Source: JABCYV01 sp963696025
Lineage (GTDB): Bacteria; Acidobacteriota; Terriglobia; Terriglobales; Acidobacteriaceae
Length of the DNA stretch: 64,000 nucleotides
Reading direction: 5' to 3'
Assembly: GCA_963696025.1 (NCBI GenBank)
Contig: CAVOII010000019.1
Span: 1-64,000 of the forward strand
This document shows, piece after piece, positions 28,440 through 37,192 of this stretch (positions are counted from its first letter, which is position 1; the number at the start of each line of letters is the position of its first letter). The position numbers and the translations under genes were made by a program. The notes under the pieces were generated by a model. The model searched no databases. It was given only the letters and a program-made list of their open reading frames with translations, and was not told where the DNA came from.

Positions 28440-29168
28440 TCAGCGATACGTTCGCAACTCCGGAGCCGTCAAATGGGGCACGGCGTTAAACATGAATAAT
28501 TGCGACTGTTCATCCCGAACTCGTAGAACCGTATACGACGCGTTGTACAACACCCCGGCTAGGCGCATCACGCGCTCGTCAGCAATATCTAGAGCCATTC
28601 CCGCCCAGATCGCGGTCGGCATCGCAGACGTGAACACCACAAAGTTCTCATTCTTTCGCGCTCCGCGAAATGCGAGCCGAGGCGCGGCCACGCGTTCTCG
28701 AAAATCTTCCCACGTCTCACCCTGTGATGAATACCGGCCCCCTATCCATGCCAGAACCACCTTGGTGTCGCATGGCATCCACCGGCGATGGATCGCCGCC
28801 TTGGGCGAACCGGCGCTCGCGCTAATCTTCCTGGTAAGAGAGTCGAACTCTCGGCAAAACCCCGCATCCGCGCGGGACAACTGAGGCCCAATTTCACGAT
28901 ATATGCGGTCAAGATCGAACTCATTCCAGTTGGGATCGACGACAATTTCCGGAAAGTCAATTCCGGCCGCCGCATAAGCCGCGCTCGCTTCGGTGGCCGT
29001 CTCCTGATGCCGCACCATTCCACCGGCTAGTGCTTGGTCGAAATCAATCTTCTGTGTGACGAAATATTCACCGAGCAACCGCGCTTGCCGGCTCCCCAAT
29101 TCCGAAAGCGAATCATACGATTCACGCGTTCCGGCCTGTCCGTGTCGAACTAGATAGACCGTGCTCAA
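28440..29168 (-). CDS. histidine phosphatase family protein
   Basis: 242 residues. The phosphoglycerate-mutase-like catalytic motif VRHGQA is at residues 7-12, with a second Arg/Glu region and a late segment ENFVVFTSAMPTAIW where the usual catalytic His of the family would sit (often SHG), here apparently Ser-Ala. Its ATG overlaps the stop of the kinase gene upstream (ATGA, 29165-29168), so the two are translationally coupled. It may dephosphorylate a pathway intermediate or the kinase's side product; this is inference. Confidence 0.85.
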   Translation of the reverse strand: MSTVYLVRHGQAGTRESYDSLSELGSRQARLLGEYFVTQKIDFDQALAGGMVRHQETATEASAAYAAAGIDFPEIVVDPNWNEFDLDRIYREIGPQLSRADAGFCREFDSLTRKISASAGSPKAAIHRRWMPCDTKVVLAWIGGRYSSQGETWEDFRERVAAPRLAFRGARKNENFVVFTSAMPTAIWAGMALDIADERVMRLAGVLYNASYTVLRVRDEQSQLFMFNAVPHLTAPELRTYR

Positions 29169-30229
29169 CTGTACTGTCCAGTGAGCCGAGCCGCCAACCT
29201 CACCAATCCATCAACGCGTTCGTCGAAATGCCGGAATCGAACATCCTTCGTTTGCCCGCGATGAAACCGATAATAGATTTGCTGCAGAACCACCGAAAGC
29301 TTGAAGATTCCCAATACTTCGTAGTATCCGATGTGCGTCAGGTCGCGCCCGGTTCGTTCTTCGTAACGTTCGAGAAACTGCTCGCGACTGTGCCAACCGG
29401 GGTGCGAGGTAATCGCGGAAATACCGTCTGTCTGTGACTGCGGCACATTTACCCATGACCAGTAGCAAAGGGTCAGTCCCAGATCGGCCAAGGGGTCGCC
29501 AACCGTTGCCATCTCCCAATCAAGGACGGCTTCAATGCGATCCACAGAACCGTGTGGCAACATCACGTTATCCAGTTTGTAATCGTTGTGCACCAGCGTC
29601 GGAGCTGGGGACATCGGTCGGCAATCGACGAGCCATTGGATCACCCGGTCCATCTCGGGCATCTCTTTGGTCTTTGCTCGATTCCATCGCTCAGCCCAGC
29701 CTCGCACCTGGCGCTCCACGAAGCCCTCAGGCTTCCCGATCCCAGTCAACCCCTTTCCGGCTATGTCGATGGCGTGAAGTCTCACCAGGCGGTCGATGAA
29801 AGCTTCGCTCACGTACCGAGCGTAGTCCGGGATCGTTGCAACTTCGAGAGGAACGTGGTCGCGCAGTATGACTCCGTGTCGACGCTCCATCAGGAAGAAA
29901 GTCGCCCCTAACACTGACGGATCCTCACACAAGAGAAAGACCTGAGGCGCTTGAGAAAAGTGCGGATGTACGGCCTCCAAAACGTGATACTCCCTTGTCA
30001 TGTCGTGTGCCTTCGCCGCCACAGGCCCCAAAGGCCCACGCCGCAGAACGTACTCTCGCCCACCAAACCGCAGGAGGTAGGTCAGGTTGGAATGTCCGTC
30101 GGGAAATTGTTCGATTGTGATTCCGCGCTCTGCACCGTCGATCTTGCCCCGCAAATAATCGCCGAGCGAGGCAACGCTCACTTCTTCACCCAGGCGGACG
30201 GGAGCAGTGTCAGTTGTAGCCATCGACAT
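29165..30229 (-). CDS. APH-like phosphotransferase of the ACAD10/11 kinase type
   Basis: 354 residues. The aminoglycoside-phosphotransferase fold shows the nucleotide loop (QFPDGHSNLTYLLRFGGREYVLRR), catalytic loop LVHNDYKLDNVM near residue 215 and metal-binding DWEMATVGDPLADLG near 237. These segments match the kinase domain of ACAD10/11, which in mammals phosphorylates the hydroxyl of 4-hydroxyacyl-CoA. Here it is a separate protein, coupled to a histidine phosphatase and near a matching dehydrogenase at 33033. An operator lies seven bases before the start. Antibiotic resistance is an unlikely role. Confidence 0.87.
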   Translation of the reverse strand: MSMATTDTAPVRLGEEVSVASLGDYLRGKIDGAERGITIEQFPDGHSNLTYLLRFGGREYVLRRGPLGPVAAKAHDMTREYHVLEAVHPHFSQAPQVFLLCEDPSVLGATFFLMERRHGVILRDHVPLEVATIPDYARYVSEAFIDRLVRLHAIDIAGKGLTGIGKPEGFVERQVRGWAERWNRAKTKEMPEMDRVIQWLVDCRPMSPAPTLVHNDYKLDNVMLPHGSVDRIEAVLDWEMATVGDPLADLGLTLCYWSWVNVPQSQTDGISAITSHPGWHSREQFLERYEERTGRDLTHIGYYEVLGIFKLSVVLQQIYYRFHRGQTKDVRFRHFDERVDGLVRLAARLTGQYS

Positions 30230-30235
30230 AATGTA

Positions 30236-30255
30236 GACCGGTCGGATTAATTTTT
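30236..30255. promoter_or_regulatory. candidate TetR operator upstream of the kinase gene
   Basis: The reverse complement AAAAATTAATCCGACCGGTC differs at one of 20 positions from 35121-35140 upstream of the intact TetR gene. It contains the palindrome GACCGGTC and overlaps the kinase promoter. It was probably carried here as part of the inverted copy of the TetR promoter region. Confidence 0.55.
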
Positions 30256-30309
30256 CATACTAAAAACTTTTCCCCGGTTCGGTCGCCTCGATCGTCTCCT
30301 CGCATTGGG

Positions 30310-30752
30310 GTAAGCTTGAAGCAGATCATGTATCTGGCTGACAAATTCACCAGAAAGAAGCTCGAGATTTTGAAATGCACGGCGTCCAGTTTCGCCGCAT
30401 GGCTACCACGGATCCAGTCTCGCTGCGATCGCTCGCGCTTCCAGGATGACGAAAAGCAATTGTTACTACTATTTCAAGAACAAGCGGCAGGTTCTCTACT
30501 TTTGTCACGACTACCTGATGGATCGCAGTCAATGTCCTGGCCCCGATGGACTCCCCGGAGTTGAAGGTCCAGAGACTGCTGACCGTGTTCGGCTACGAGC
30601 ACGCCCCGCATGGGCACGGCGAGCTCACATTCGAAAATGTTCGCGTCCCGGCCTCAAATATCTTGCTCGGCGAAGGACTCCGACTGGCCGACGGCCCGGA
30701 CGAAGTGCACACCGAAGCAATTGCCAAAGTGGAACTCGAGAGGCAGAGTTAG
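30310..30752 (+). pseudogene. degraded inverted copy of the TetR and ACAD10/11-type dehydrogenase locus
   Basis: From 30328 the DNA closely follows the start of the TetR gene at 35054 (MYLADKFTRKKLEILKCT), but small indels break the frame after about 17 codons. Near 30530 the sequence jumps to the dehydrogenase gene at 33033-34262 (KVQRLLTVFGYEHAPHGHGE, ENVRVPASNILLGEG). It then jumps again by deletion straight to its C-terminus (LRLADGPDEVHTEAIAK). The order TetR then dehydrogenase is that of the intact locus, in opposite orientation. It is a two-deletion relic that cannot encode either protein. Confidence 0.85.
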
Positions 30753-30830
30753 TCCATGCTCGAATCGGGGAGATTGGTCAAGAAATTTGTCCTTGAACTA
30801 AAACGAACGATCGTGCTATTTTGATGGGTA

Positions 30831-31469
30831 ATGAACTCCTCTCGCAACGGATCGAAAAACGGCCGCCAGCGCGGACAGAAAACGCGCGACGCAATCTTGC
30901 GCAGAGCTGTAGATATTGCGTCGGTTGAAGGCCTCGAAGGGCTGACGATCGGCAAGCTCGCTGCCACTCTGAAGATCAGCAAGAGCGGGCTCTTTGCTCA
31001 CTTTGGGTCGAAGGAGGAGCTGCAGTGCGCGGTAGTGGACGAGGCCAGCCGGATCTTTGCCGAGGAGGTAATTCGTCCGGCCAACGGAGCGCGGGGGCTT
31101 AAACGGCTCGAAATTCTTTGTGAACGCTGGGGACTGTACGCAGAGCGCAAAGTTTTTCCAGGGGGCTGTTTTTTTGCCGCGGCGTCGCTGGAGTTCGACG
31201 ATCGGCCCGGAAAGGTGCGCGATCGGATCGTGGACCGAATGAACCACTGGCTGCTCTTGTTGGAAGAAGCGGTACGCCAAGGCCAATTCAGCGGCGAAAT
31301 CCGAAGAGACGTCGGCGCACCCCAAGTGGCATTTGAGATTCACGCACTGGCAATGGGCGGGAATTGGAGGTCGCGCCTTTTCCGGGACCAGACGGGGTTC
31401 CGGTTGGCGGGGCGGGCGATCGTCGACCGCATCCGCGAAATCACAGCAGCAACGCCTGCGAGGAAATAA
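30831..31469 (+). CDS. TetR/AcrR-family transcriptional regulator
   Basis: 212 residues. The N-terminal helix-turn-helix is clear (RDAILRRAVDIASVEGLEGLTI, GKLAATLKISKSGLFAHFGSKEEL); the C-terminal ligand domain (ERWGLYAERKVFPGGCFFAAASLEFDDRPGKVRD) is of the TetR_C type found in regulators of lipid or drug responses. Its stop abuts the ATG of the next gene (31467-31470), so it is co-transcribed with the aspartyl-protease-like protein. Its operator is not evident. Confidence 0.87.
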   Translation: MNSSRNGSKNGRQRGQKTRDAILRRAVDIASVEGLEGLTIGKLAATLKISKSGLFAHFGSKEELQCAVVDEASRIFAEEVIRPANGARGLKRLEILCERWGLYAERKVFPGGCFFAAASLEFDDRPGKVRDRIVDRMNHWLLLLEEAVRQGQFSGEIRRDVGAPQVAFEIHALAMGGNWRSRLFRDQTGFRLAGRAIVDRIREITAATPARK

Positions 31470-32333
31470 ATGCGACAGAATGCGGCGCGAGCGGGGTCGA
31501 TTCTGATGTGGCTGATTCTGACATCGATCGCACCGGCTACGCATGCCCAGACGCAGCCTTCTGTCGAAGTTCCTATCGAACGGTGCGACCGCCTTCCCAT
31601 TGTGAGACTCAAGATCGGCGGAGACGGAGTGCGATTCCTGGTGGATACGGCGGCGACTTCGATGCTCAACATCAAATCGATTTCGTCGGGGCTGTCCAAA
31701 AAGGTGCAGATCACTTCGTGGACTGGCACGGCAGTGACGACTGCCCGGGAGGTATTTCTACGCGAGCTTTCGCTGGGGAATCACACCGTCCGCAATTTCA
31801 CCCTGGAAGCGGTGGACCTGACGGCGATTGCGAGCGCGTGCGGCGGACCAATTGATGGAATCCTAGGCATGGACCTGCTGGAGAAATTGGGAGTGACGAT
31901 CGATCTGCGACGAAGCGTGGCTCGTATGGAGCCGCTGCATGCGTCCCCGGAGACGTCGGTTATTTCGGAGATGGAGTCGGCCATGCAGGGCTGCTGGGAG
32001 GCTTTCAATAACGCGGAGGCGGACAGGTTGGAACAATGCTTCGATCGAGACTTCGTGATGACTGTGCCGACGGCCGAATACCGAGGACGCGAACGAGCCG
32101 GGCAGTATCTTCGTGACCGGTATTTTCAGGGAAGTCCGCGCGCACACTTGGAGATGAAAATGAGCGATCAGCGGGCGGTGGGTAACGTTGTGTGGACGCT
32201 CTACGACTTTTCAGTTGAATCGGAAGCACTGCACGAGGCCGGACGCGGAATGATGATCTGCCGCAAGTCCGGCGATCGCTGGTACATCCTGAGTATGCAC
32301 GACGCGTCGAGCGCGTCGGACCCTCCGAAGTGA
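31470..32333 (+). CDS. exported aspartyl-protease-like / SnoaL-like fusion protein
   Basis: 287 residues. A signal peptide (MRQNAARAGS, hydrophobic core, cleavage near THAQT) is followed by a retropepsin-like domain, residues about 35-150, with the motif FLVDTAATSM where DTGAT is usual, and GILGMDLL before the last strand. Residues about 165-280 form a SnoaL/DUF4440 (NTF2-like) domain (MQGCWEAFNNAEADRLEQCF, YRGRERAGQYLRDRYFQ, WYILSMHD). The pairing is unusual. The Gly-to-Ala change in the active-site triad may weaken proteolysis, so a binding role is possible. Start directly abuts the TetR stop. Confidence 0.75.
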   Translation: MRQNAARAGSILMWLILTSIAPATHAQTQPSVEVPIERCDRLPIVRLKIGGDGVRFLVDTAATSMLNIKSISSGLSKKVQITSWTGTAVTTAREVFLRELSLGNHTVRNFTLEAVDLTAIASACGGPIDGILGMDLLEKLGVTIDLRRSVARMEPLHASPETSVISEMESAMQGCWEAFNNAEADRLEQCFDRDFVMTVPTAEYRGRERAGQYLRDRYFQGSPRAHLEMKMSDQRAVGNVVWTLYDFSVESEALHEAGRGMMICRKSGDRWYILSMHDASSASDPPK

Positions 32334-32630
32334 AGGCTCGACTCCTCCTTGCTTCAGCGCCACAAAAGTCTGAGGAGTCGGTCGAAAAATCGGAAATCTT
32401 GGATTTGAGGAATCTTTGGAAAGTTAGGAGAGGCCCCGTCCACAATCACTGAAAACACCCAGCACTGAAGAATAGGCGGAGAGAAACGTTTGTATGAGGA
32501 GGCAGTCAAAGAATAATACCGACCCGTAATACCGACCGGACGGATAATCAAAATGATCCGAATCGTGAATAAGGAGTGAACTGTGGCGGGCCAGGTAGCC
32601 GATGTCGCATCGGAAAGGAGTCCTTCCATG

Positions 32631-32757
32631 CGACCGCGCAACGCTTGGTCGAGCGGAGTCTCGCCGCCTATCGCAACCGCATCTTCGTGATCGACCAGCA
32701 TGGCGAGATGACCTACGGCGAGATCGGTGTGCGCAGTGCGCGGCTCGCCAATGCATC
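32631..32757 (+). pseudogene. N-terminal fragment of an acyl-CoA ligase
   Basis: About 42 codons (LVERSLAAYRNRIFVIDQHG, EMTYGEIGVRSARLAN) match the opening of AMP-forming acyl-CoA synthetases; the rest is missing. The whole interval 32334-33032 looks like a recombination scar: no complete gene is seen, and further short similarities on either strand could not be assigned. Confidence 0.6.
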
Positions 32758-33032
32758 TTCAGCTCGTCAAACTCATCTCGGTCAAGCTTCGGCAGCAACC
32801 CGTCATTCGTCACCAAGACTACGGACCGGGAGTGGTTTCACGATGAACTGGCATTCATCGGCCGAGACTGCAGTCGGGACATTAGGAACTAGGCGCCGCG
32901 TGCTTATCGCCACCCGTGTAATTCCCGCGCGCATACAAGCTATGTCGATCTCAACGAAGCGGCAATCGTTTGGGAGGAATGTGGCTGTTGGCCGCGTTGC
33001 ACTACCTAGTGCCAGTAATCGACAAGTCCAGC

Positions 33033-34262
33033 CTATCGCCCATGCTTGACGCTCGATTCGGCCCCGGGGAACTTCTGGAGTTCCAGCTTGGCAATTGCTT
33101 CGGTATGAACTTCGTCGGGGCCATCAGCCAATCGGAGCGTCCGCATAGTGGCCCACGAGGCAGCCAGAAATGTGTCTTGTGAAACACCGGCGCCACCATG
33201 CGCCTGGATTGCCCGATCCAGCACACGAAGGGCAACATTGGGCGCGACGACTTTGATGGCTGCAATCTCAGCCCGTGCGGTTTTGTTTCCAACCGTGTCC
33301 ATCATGTAGGCAGCCTTCAGCGTCAGCAGACGAGCTTGCTCGATCTCCATGCGCGAGTTGGCAATGTCCGCCCGTATCGTGCCCTGCTCGGCAAGAGGTT
33401 TACCGAAGGCAATCCGCGATTTCACACGTTTGCACATGGTTTCAAGGCCTCGCTCGGCAACTCCGATGCAACGCATGCAGTGATGAATGCGGCCGGGGCC
33501 CAGCCTGCCCTGCGCGATCTCAAAGCCTCGCCCTTCACCAAGCAAGATATTCGACGCGGGAACGCGCACATTTTCGAATGTGATCTCGGCGTGCCCATGC
33601 GGGGCGTGGTCGTAGCCGAACACGGTCAATAGTCTCTGGACCTTCAACCCCGGGGAGTCCATCGGGACCAGGATCATTGACTGTTGCTGGTGCCGCGGAG
33701 CCGTGGGATCGGTTTTTCCCATGAAGATCGCTACTTTGCAACGGGGATCACCGGCTCCGGAAGACCACCACTTCCTGCCATTGATAACGTATTCGCTGCC
33801 GTCTCGAGCAATGCTGGCCGCGATGTTGGTAGCGTCCGAGGAGGCGACGGCGGGTTCCGTCATCGCAAAACACGAGCGGATCTCGCCCGCGAGCAGGGGG
33901 TTCAGCCACCGTTCCTTCTGTTCCGGAGAGCCATACCGGGCCAGAACCTCCATGTTGCCCGTATCCGGTGCTGAACAATTGAAAACTTCCGGCGCTATTG
34001 CACTGCGGCCCATAATCTCGCAAAGCGGGGCATATTCGAGATTCGTCAGTCCCCCGCCTTGTTCAGCGTCGGGCAAAAACAGATTCCACAGACCCGCGGA
34101 CCGAGCTTTCGGCTTGAGTTCTTCAATCACCCGGGTCGGAAACCATCGGGCGCGTTCAACCTCATCGGCGAAACGCCGCTCGTTGGGGTAGATGTGCTCG
34201 TCCATGAATGCCAACAAGCGCTGTTGGAGGGTCTTCACTTTGTCGGTAAATTCGAAATCCAA
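33033..34262 (-). CDS. acyl-CoA dehydrogenase, ACAD10/11 type
   Basis: 409 residues. Distinctive ACAD10/11 segments are present: LWNLFLPDAEQGGGLTNLEY, CSAPDTGNMEVLARYG, CFAMTEPAVASSDATNI, KWWSSGAGDPRCKVAIFMG, GRLGPGRIHHCMRCIGVAER and the C-terminal RLADGPDEVHTEAIAKLE. In the mammalian enzymes the kinase domain phosphorylates 4-hydroxyacyl-CoA and this domain removes phosphate to give an enoyl-CoA. Here kinase (29165) and dehydrogenase are separate genes. It lies 36 bases after a TetR gene in the same orientation, so probably one operon. Confidence 0.9.
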   Translation of the reverse strand: MDFEFTDKVKTLQQRLLAFMDEHIYPNERRFADEVERARWFPTRVIEELKPKARSAGLWNLFLPDAEQGGGLTNLEYAPLCEIMGRSAIAPEVFNCSAPDTGNMEVLARYGSPEQKERWLNPLLAGEIRSCFAMTEPAVASSDATNIAASIARDGSEYVINGRKWWSSGAGDPRCKVAIFMGKTDPTAPRHQQQSMILVPMDSPGLKVQRLLTVFGYDHAPHGHAEITFENVRVPASNILLGEGRGFEIAQGRLGPGRIHHCMRCIGVAERGLETMCKRVKSRIAFGKPLAEQGTIRADIANSRMEIEQARLLTLKAAYMMDTVGNKTARAEIAAIKVVAPNVALRVLDRAIQAHGGAGVSQDTFLAASWATMRTLRLADGPDEVHTEAIAKLELQKFPGAESSVKHGR

Positions 34263-34298
34263 TTGGGGTCGCCTCTGATTGCAGGTGAAAGTGATCGC

Positions 34299-35054
34299 CT
34301 ACACAGCGCGCCGCCCGGCTCTTTTGAGTGGCGGACCGCCCGAGGCCTGATCCCGAGCGGCAGGTCCCTTGGCCCGAGTTGTGAATTTGCCGTTCGCGCG
34401 TTTCGCAAGAGTCGTGCTGGCGAAGGCCCCGGTAAATGGAGGGGCGTTCCGGCGCCGGCTCTGCGGTGCCAGCAGTCCGGCTACGAGGAAATCTGCAAAA
34501 GAACCGCTGATTTCTTTGGAATCGGCTGGCCCCGACGGATCCACCCACGTCGGTGTCCAATTGACCGCGCCGAGGATCGCAAACGTAATCAGCTTAGGAT
34601 CGCCGGAACGGAAAACGCCGCTGTCCATGCCACGCTTAACTATGCGACGGATACCCTTTTCGAATTCGTCGCGCTTGGCGCATATCCTGTTGTATTGCGA
34701 AGTTGAGAGAGCGGACGAATTTCCCGCCAGCATCGTGCCCGCGTGGACTGGAAGCTCGTCGACCATGAGGCGAACGAACGACACCAGCAAGGCATGAAGT
34801 TCGTCAACTGGAGAGGAGTAGTTTTCTTCCACGTTGTAGAGCAATTCGAGAAGGCAATCCATCACGTAGTCTTGACAGAAGTAAAGAACCTGCCTTTTGT
34901 TTTTGAAATAGTAGTAAAAATTGCTTTTCGTCATCCCGGAAGCGCGGGCGATCGCAGTGAGGCTGGATCCGTGGTAACCATGCCGGCGAAACTGGATCGC
35001 CGTGCATTTCAAAATCTCGAGCTTCTTCCGGCTGAATTTGTCGGCCAGATACAT
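34299..35054 (-). CDS. TetR/AcrR-family transcriptional regulator
   Basis: 252 residues from ATG 35054; a TTG four codons upstream is possible and the frame is open to 35246. The helix-turn-helix is LEILKCTAIQFRRHGYHGSS, LTAIARASGMTKSNFYYYFKNK. A ligand domain with a C-terminal TetR_C fold follows, and the last 55 or so residues are a basic, low-complexity tail. The operator-like site at 35121-35140, 67 bases upstream of the ATG, suggests autoregulation; near-identical sites control the kinase and the fadJ-like/dehydrogenase pair, so this is the likely regulator of that group. Confidence 0.87.
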   Translation of the reverse strand: MYLADKFSRKKLEILKCTAIQFRRHGYHGSSLTAIARASGMTKSNFYYYFKNKRQVLYFCQDYVMDCLLELLYNVEENYSSPVDELHALLVSFVRLMVDELPVHAGTMLAGNSSALSTSQYNRICAKRDEFEKGIRRIVKRGMDSGVFRSGDPKLITFAILGAVNWTPTWVDPSGPADSKEISGSFADFLVAGLLAPQSRRRNAPPFTGAFASTTLAKRANGKFTTRAKGPAARDQASGGPPLKRAGRRAV

Positions 35055-35120
35055 GATTCGCTTCAACCCCCCAAGGTGAGGAGATAACCAAGACTGCTCG
35101 ATCGGAGGAAGTTTAGCATG

Positions 35121-35140
35121 AAAAATTAGTCCGACCGGTC
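35121..35140. promoter_or_regulatory. candidate TetR operator upstream of its regulator gene
   Basis: AAAAATTAGTCCGACCGGTC is almost identical to the reverse complement of 30236-30255 and similar to that of 26504-26525. Its GACCGGTC core is a palindrome. It is located in the presumed promoter of the TetR gene. Confidence 0.55.
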
Positions 35141-35459
35141 CACGATCGCCTGCTGAAATAATCTCGCTGGCTCTGCGTTCCAGTCCCAGCGCGCCTTCAG
35201 TGGACCCGGATTTTCCTTGTCGTGCGCAAGGTATACACCACAGCACGTTTGTCTCGCTGACGTTTCATTGCAAACGCATCTTCGAGATCAGACGGATCGG
35301 CCATGACACGCCATCGTAGCAGGTCAGCACATTGGAGCCGAATCCCCATTTTGATCAGTACCGCCCATGTCGTCGGGAGAAAACCGAAGAATGATAGAGC
35401 CTCACAGCCCTTTGCCCATGCAGAAACGGATGAATCGGGAGTAAGGTTAAGGAGGCACC

Positions 35460-36821
35460 ATGAACCGAACACGCACCTCCTGCGCTTCACTGCTCGCGGC
35501 GCTTGTCGCGATCGCAGCGGGCGCACAGACCTCGCTTTCGTCGCGTCCTGCCTCGACCTCTGCGACCAACGTGCCTGCGGTGCGGACTATCGCTCTTTCT
35601 GTGCCCACGGGAACACCGCTGCAGATTGCGCTTGATCGCGAAGTCCGTGTGAAAAAGGTAGGGCAAACGGTGCACGCGCGACTGATGCAGCCGGTGTACG
35701 CTTTCGACCAGCTGGTTTTGCCTGCGGGCGCTGAAGTGAACGGGCACATCGCCAGGATTGGTAGCCCTGGCGGCAAACGGCTCATGCTGTCCATCCTGAA
35801 TGCCGACTTTACACCGCCACGGCCTATCGAGGTTGCGTTTGACGATATTGTGCTTGCTGACGACAGACACGTGCCCTTGCGCGTCGCGGTGGTCCCCGGC
35901 TCCGGACAGGTCATCCGGCTGGTGGACTCGGGCTCTGCGCCCGCGAAGAATCTTTTGTCGGCCAAGATGGACGAGGCCAAGCAGCAATGGAAGCAGGCGA
36001 TGTCTCAGGTAAAACAACCCGGGAAAATGCATCGTGCGTTGCGGATCGGAATCGCACAACTGCCCATCCACCCGCAATACATCGATGCGGGAACTCTGTA
36101 TTACGCGGAATTACAGGAGCCGCTGAATTTCGGGGGCGAGTCCCGCAAAGAAGAGGCGCTGCAGGCCGTCGGTACTCTGCCGCCGCCGGGGAGCCTGGTG
36201 CGCGCTTCTCTGGTCACGCCGCTCGATTCCGGAACGACGAAGTATCGCGCCCCGGTGGAGGCCGTGGTCTCTAAGCCGCTGTTCGATGGGGATCGCCTGA
36301 TTCTGCCGCAGGGGACGCGACTCGAGGGATCGGTGTTGCAGGTAAGGCCGGCTCGGCGTCTGAAGCGCAACGGACAACTCCGCATTGCATTTCATGAACT
36401 GGTTCTGCCGACCGGATCATCCGCCAGAGTGGAGACGACTATCGAAGGCATACAAAGTGGCCAGGGCGATAACGCCAGTCTTGATCCGGAGGGCGGCGCC
36501 AAAGCGACCAGTCCGAAGTCGCGATTTGTGACAACGGGCCTTTCGGTCAGCCTCGCGATAGTCGGTAGCGGAGGCAGAAACGACGTGGGAGATGCCGGTC
36601 CGGCTGCGGGCGGAGCCACGGCCTTCAGGCTTGTGGGAATTGCCGTGGGGCTCGCGGTTCGCTCTCATACCCTAGCCATTCTGATGAGCGCCTACGGAGG
36701 AAGCAGATCCATCTACACAAACTTTTTCGGTCGCGGTCGTAACATTTCTTTTCCAAAAGACACGACCATGGAGATCGGCTTCGGCGGTCGAACCACAACT
36801 CCAATCTCAAGCAGTCCCTAG
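35460..36821 (+). CDS. exported protein with repeated barrel-like domain, unknown function
   Basis: 453 residues, AAGGAGG before the ATG, signal peptide ending near GAQTS. Two copies of a similar segment are visible: about residues 70-170 (VYAFDQLVLPAGAEVNGHIA, then RLMLSILNADF, then VPLRV) and about 265-330 (LFDGDRLILPQGTRLEGSVL, RLKRNGQLRIAFHELVLPTG). Both have the pattern LPxGxxxxGxV followed by a strand with FxxLVL. The C-terminus ends in ISFPKDTTMEIGFG, reminiscent of TrbI/VirB10-like domains. A periplasmic structural role is plausible but unproven. Confidence 0.65.
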   Translation: MNRTRTSCASLLAALVAIAAGAQTSLSSRPASTSATNVPAVRTIALSVPTGTPLQIALDREVRVKKVGQTVHARLMQPVYAFDQLVLPAGAEVNGHIARIGSPGGKRLMLSILNADFTPPRPIEVAFDDIVLADDRHVPLRVAVVPGSGQVIRLVDSGSAPAKNLLSAKMDEAKQQWKQAMSQVKQPGKMHRALRIGIAQLPIHPQYIDAGTLYYAELQEPLNFGGESRKEEALQAVGTLPPPGSLVRASLVTPLDSGTTKYRAPVEAVVSKPLFDGDRLILPQGTRLEGSVLQVRPARRLKRNGQLRIAFHELVLPTGSSARVETTIEGIQSGQGDNASLDPEGGAKATSPKSRFVTTGLSVSLAIVGSGGRNDVGDAGPAAGGATAFRLVGIAVGLAVRSHTLAILMSAYGGSRSIYTNFFGRGRNISFPKDTTMEIGFGGRTTTPISSSP

Positions 36822-37192
36822 CATCTCTCTACGTATGAATGCATGCCCCCTCGCTTGCCACGTAACTTCCGGTCAGTCGACTACCCGGAAGTAATCGAAA
36901 CGAAACTCCAGGGATTAGTAACGAGAATTCGGCTTATAGGAAGTGATCGAAATTGCTCCCTGGTTGGCGGGCTAATCAGAGTAACTCTTAATCAGACGTT
37001 AGCACTCAACCCCCATCAATGAGCGTCATGGCGATTTTCAACAATAGTCCGGGGCGAGATACTTAGAGCAATTCGTGTCTAGTCACGTTCCTTAGTTCTC
37101 CTGGCCAGACACCGAGGCCCAAACCAGACCGCCAGGTCGAGTGTACTAATCATGTGAATCGGTAGGATCGCGGAAAGCCAGGCGAATCCAAA
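36822..37192. other. stretch without a visible gene
   Basis: 370 bases between two genes that converge here. No open frame with a ribosome-binding site, no repeat and no clear terminator hairpin was seen. Confidence 0.5.

Noticed and set aside
29165..30229. Aminoglycoside resistance kinase
   Set aside because: The flanking residues and the lipid-catabolism neighbours fit the ACAD10/11 kinase group, not the resistance enzymes.
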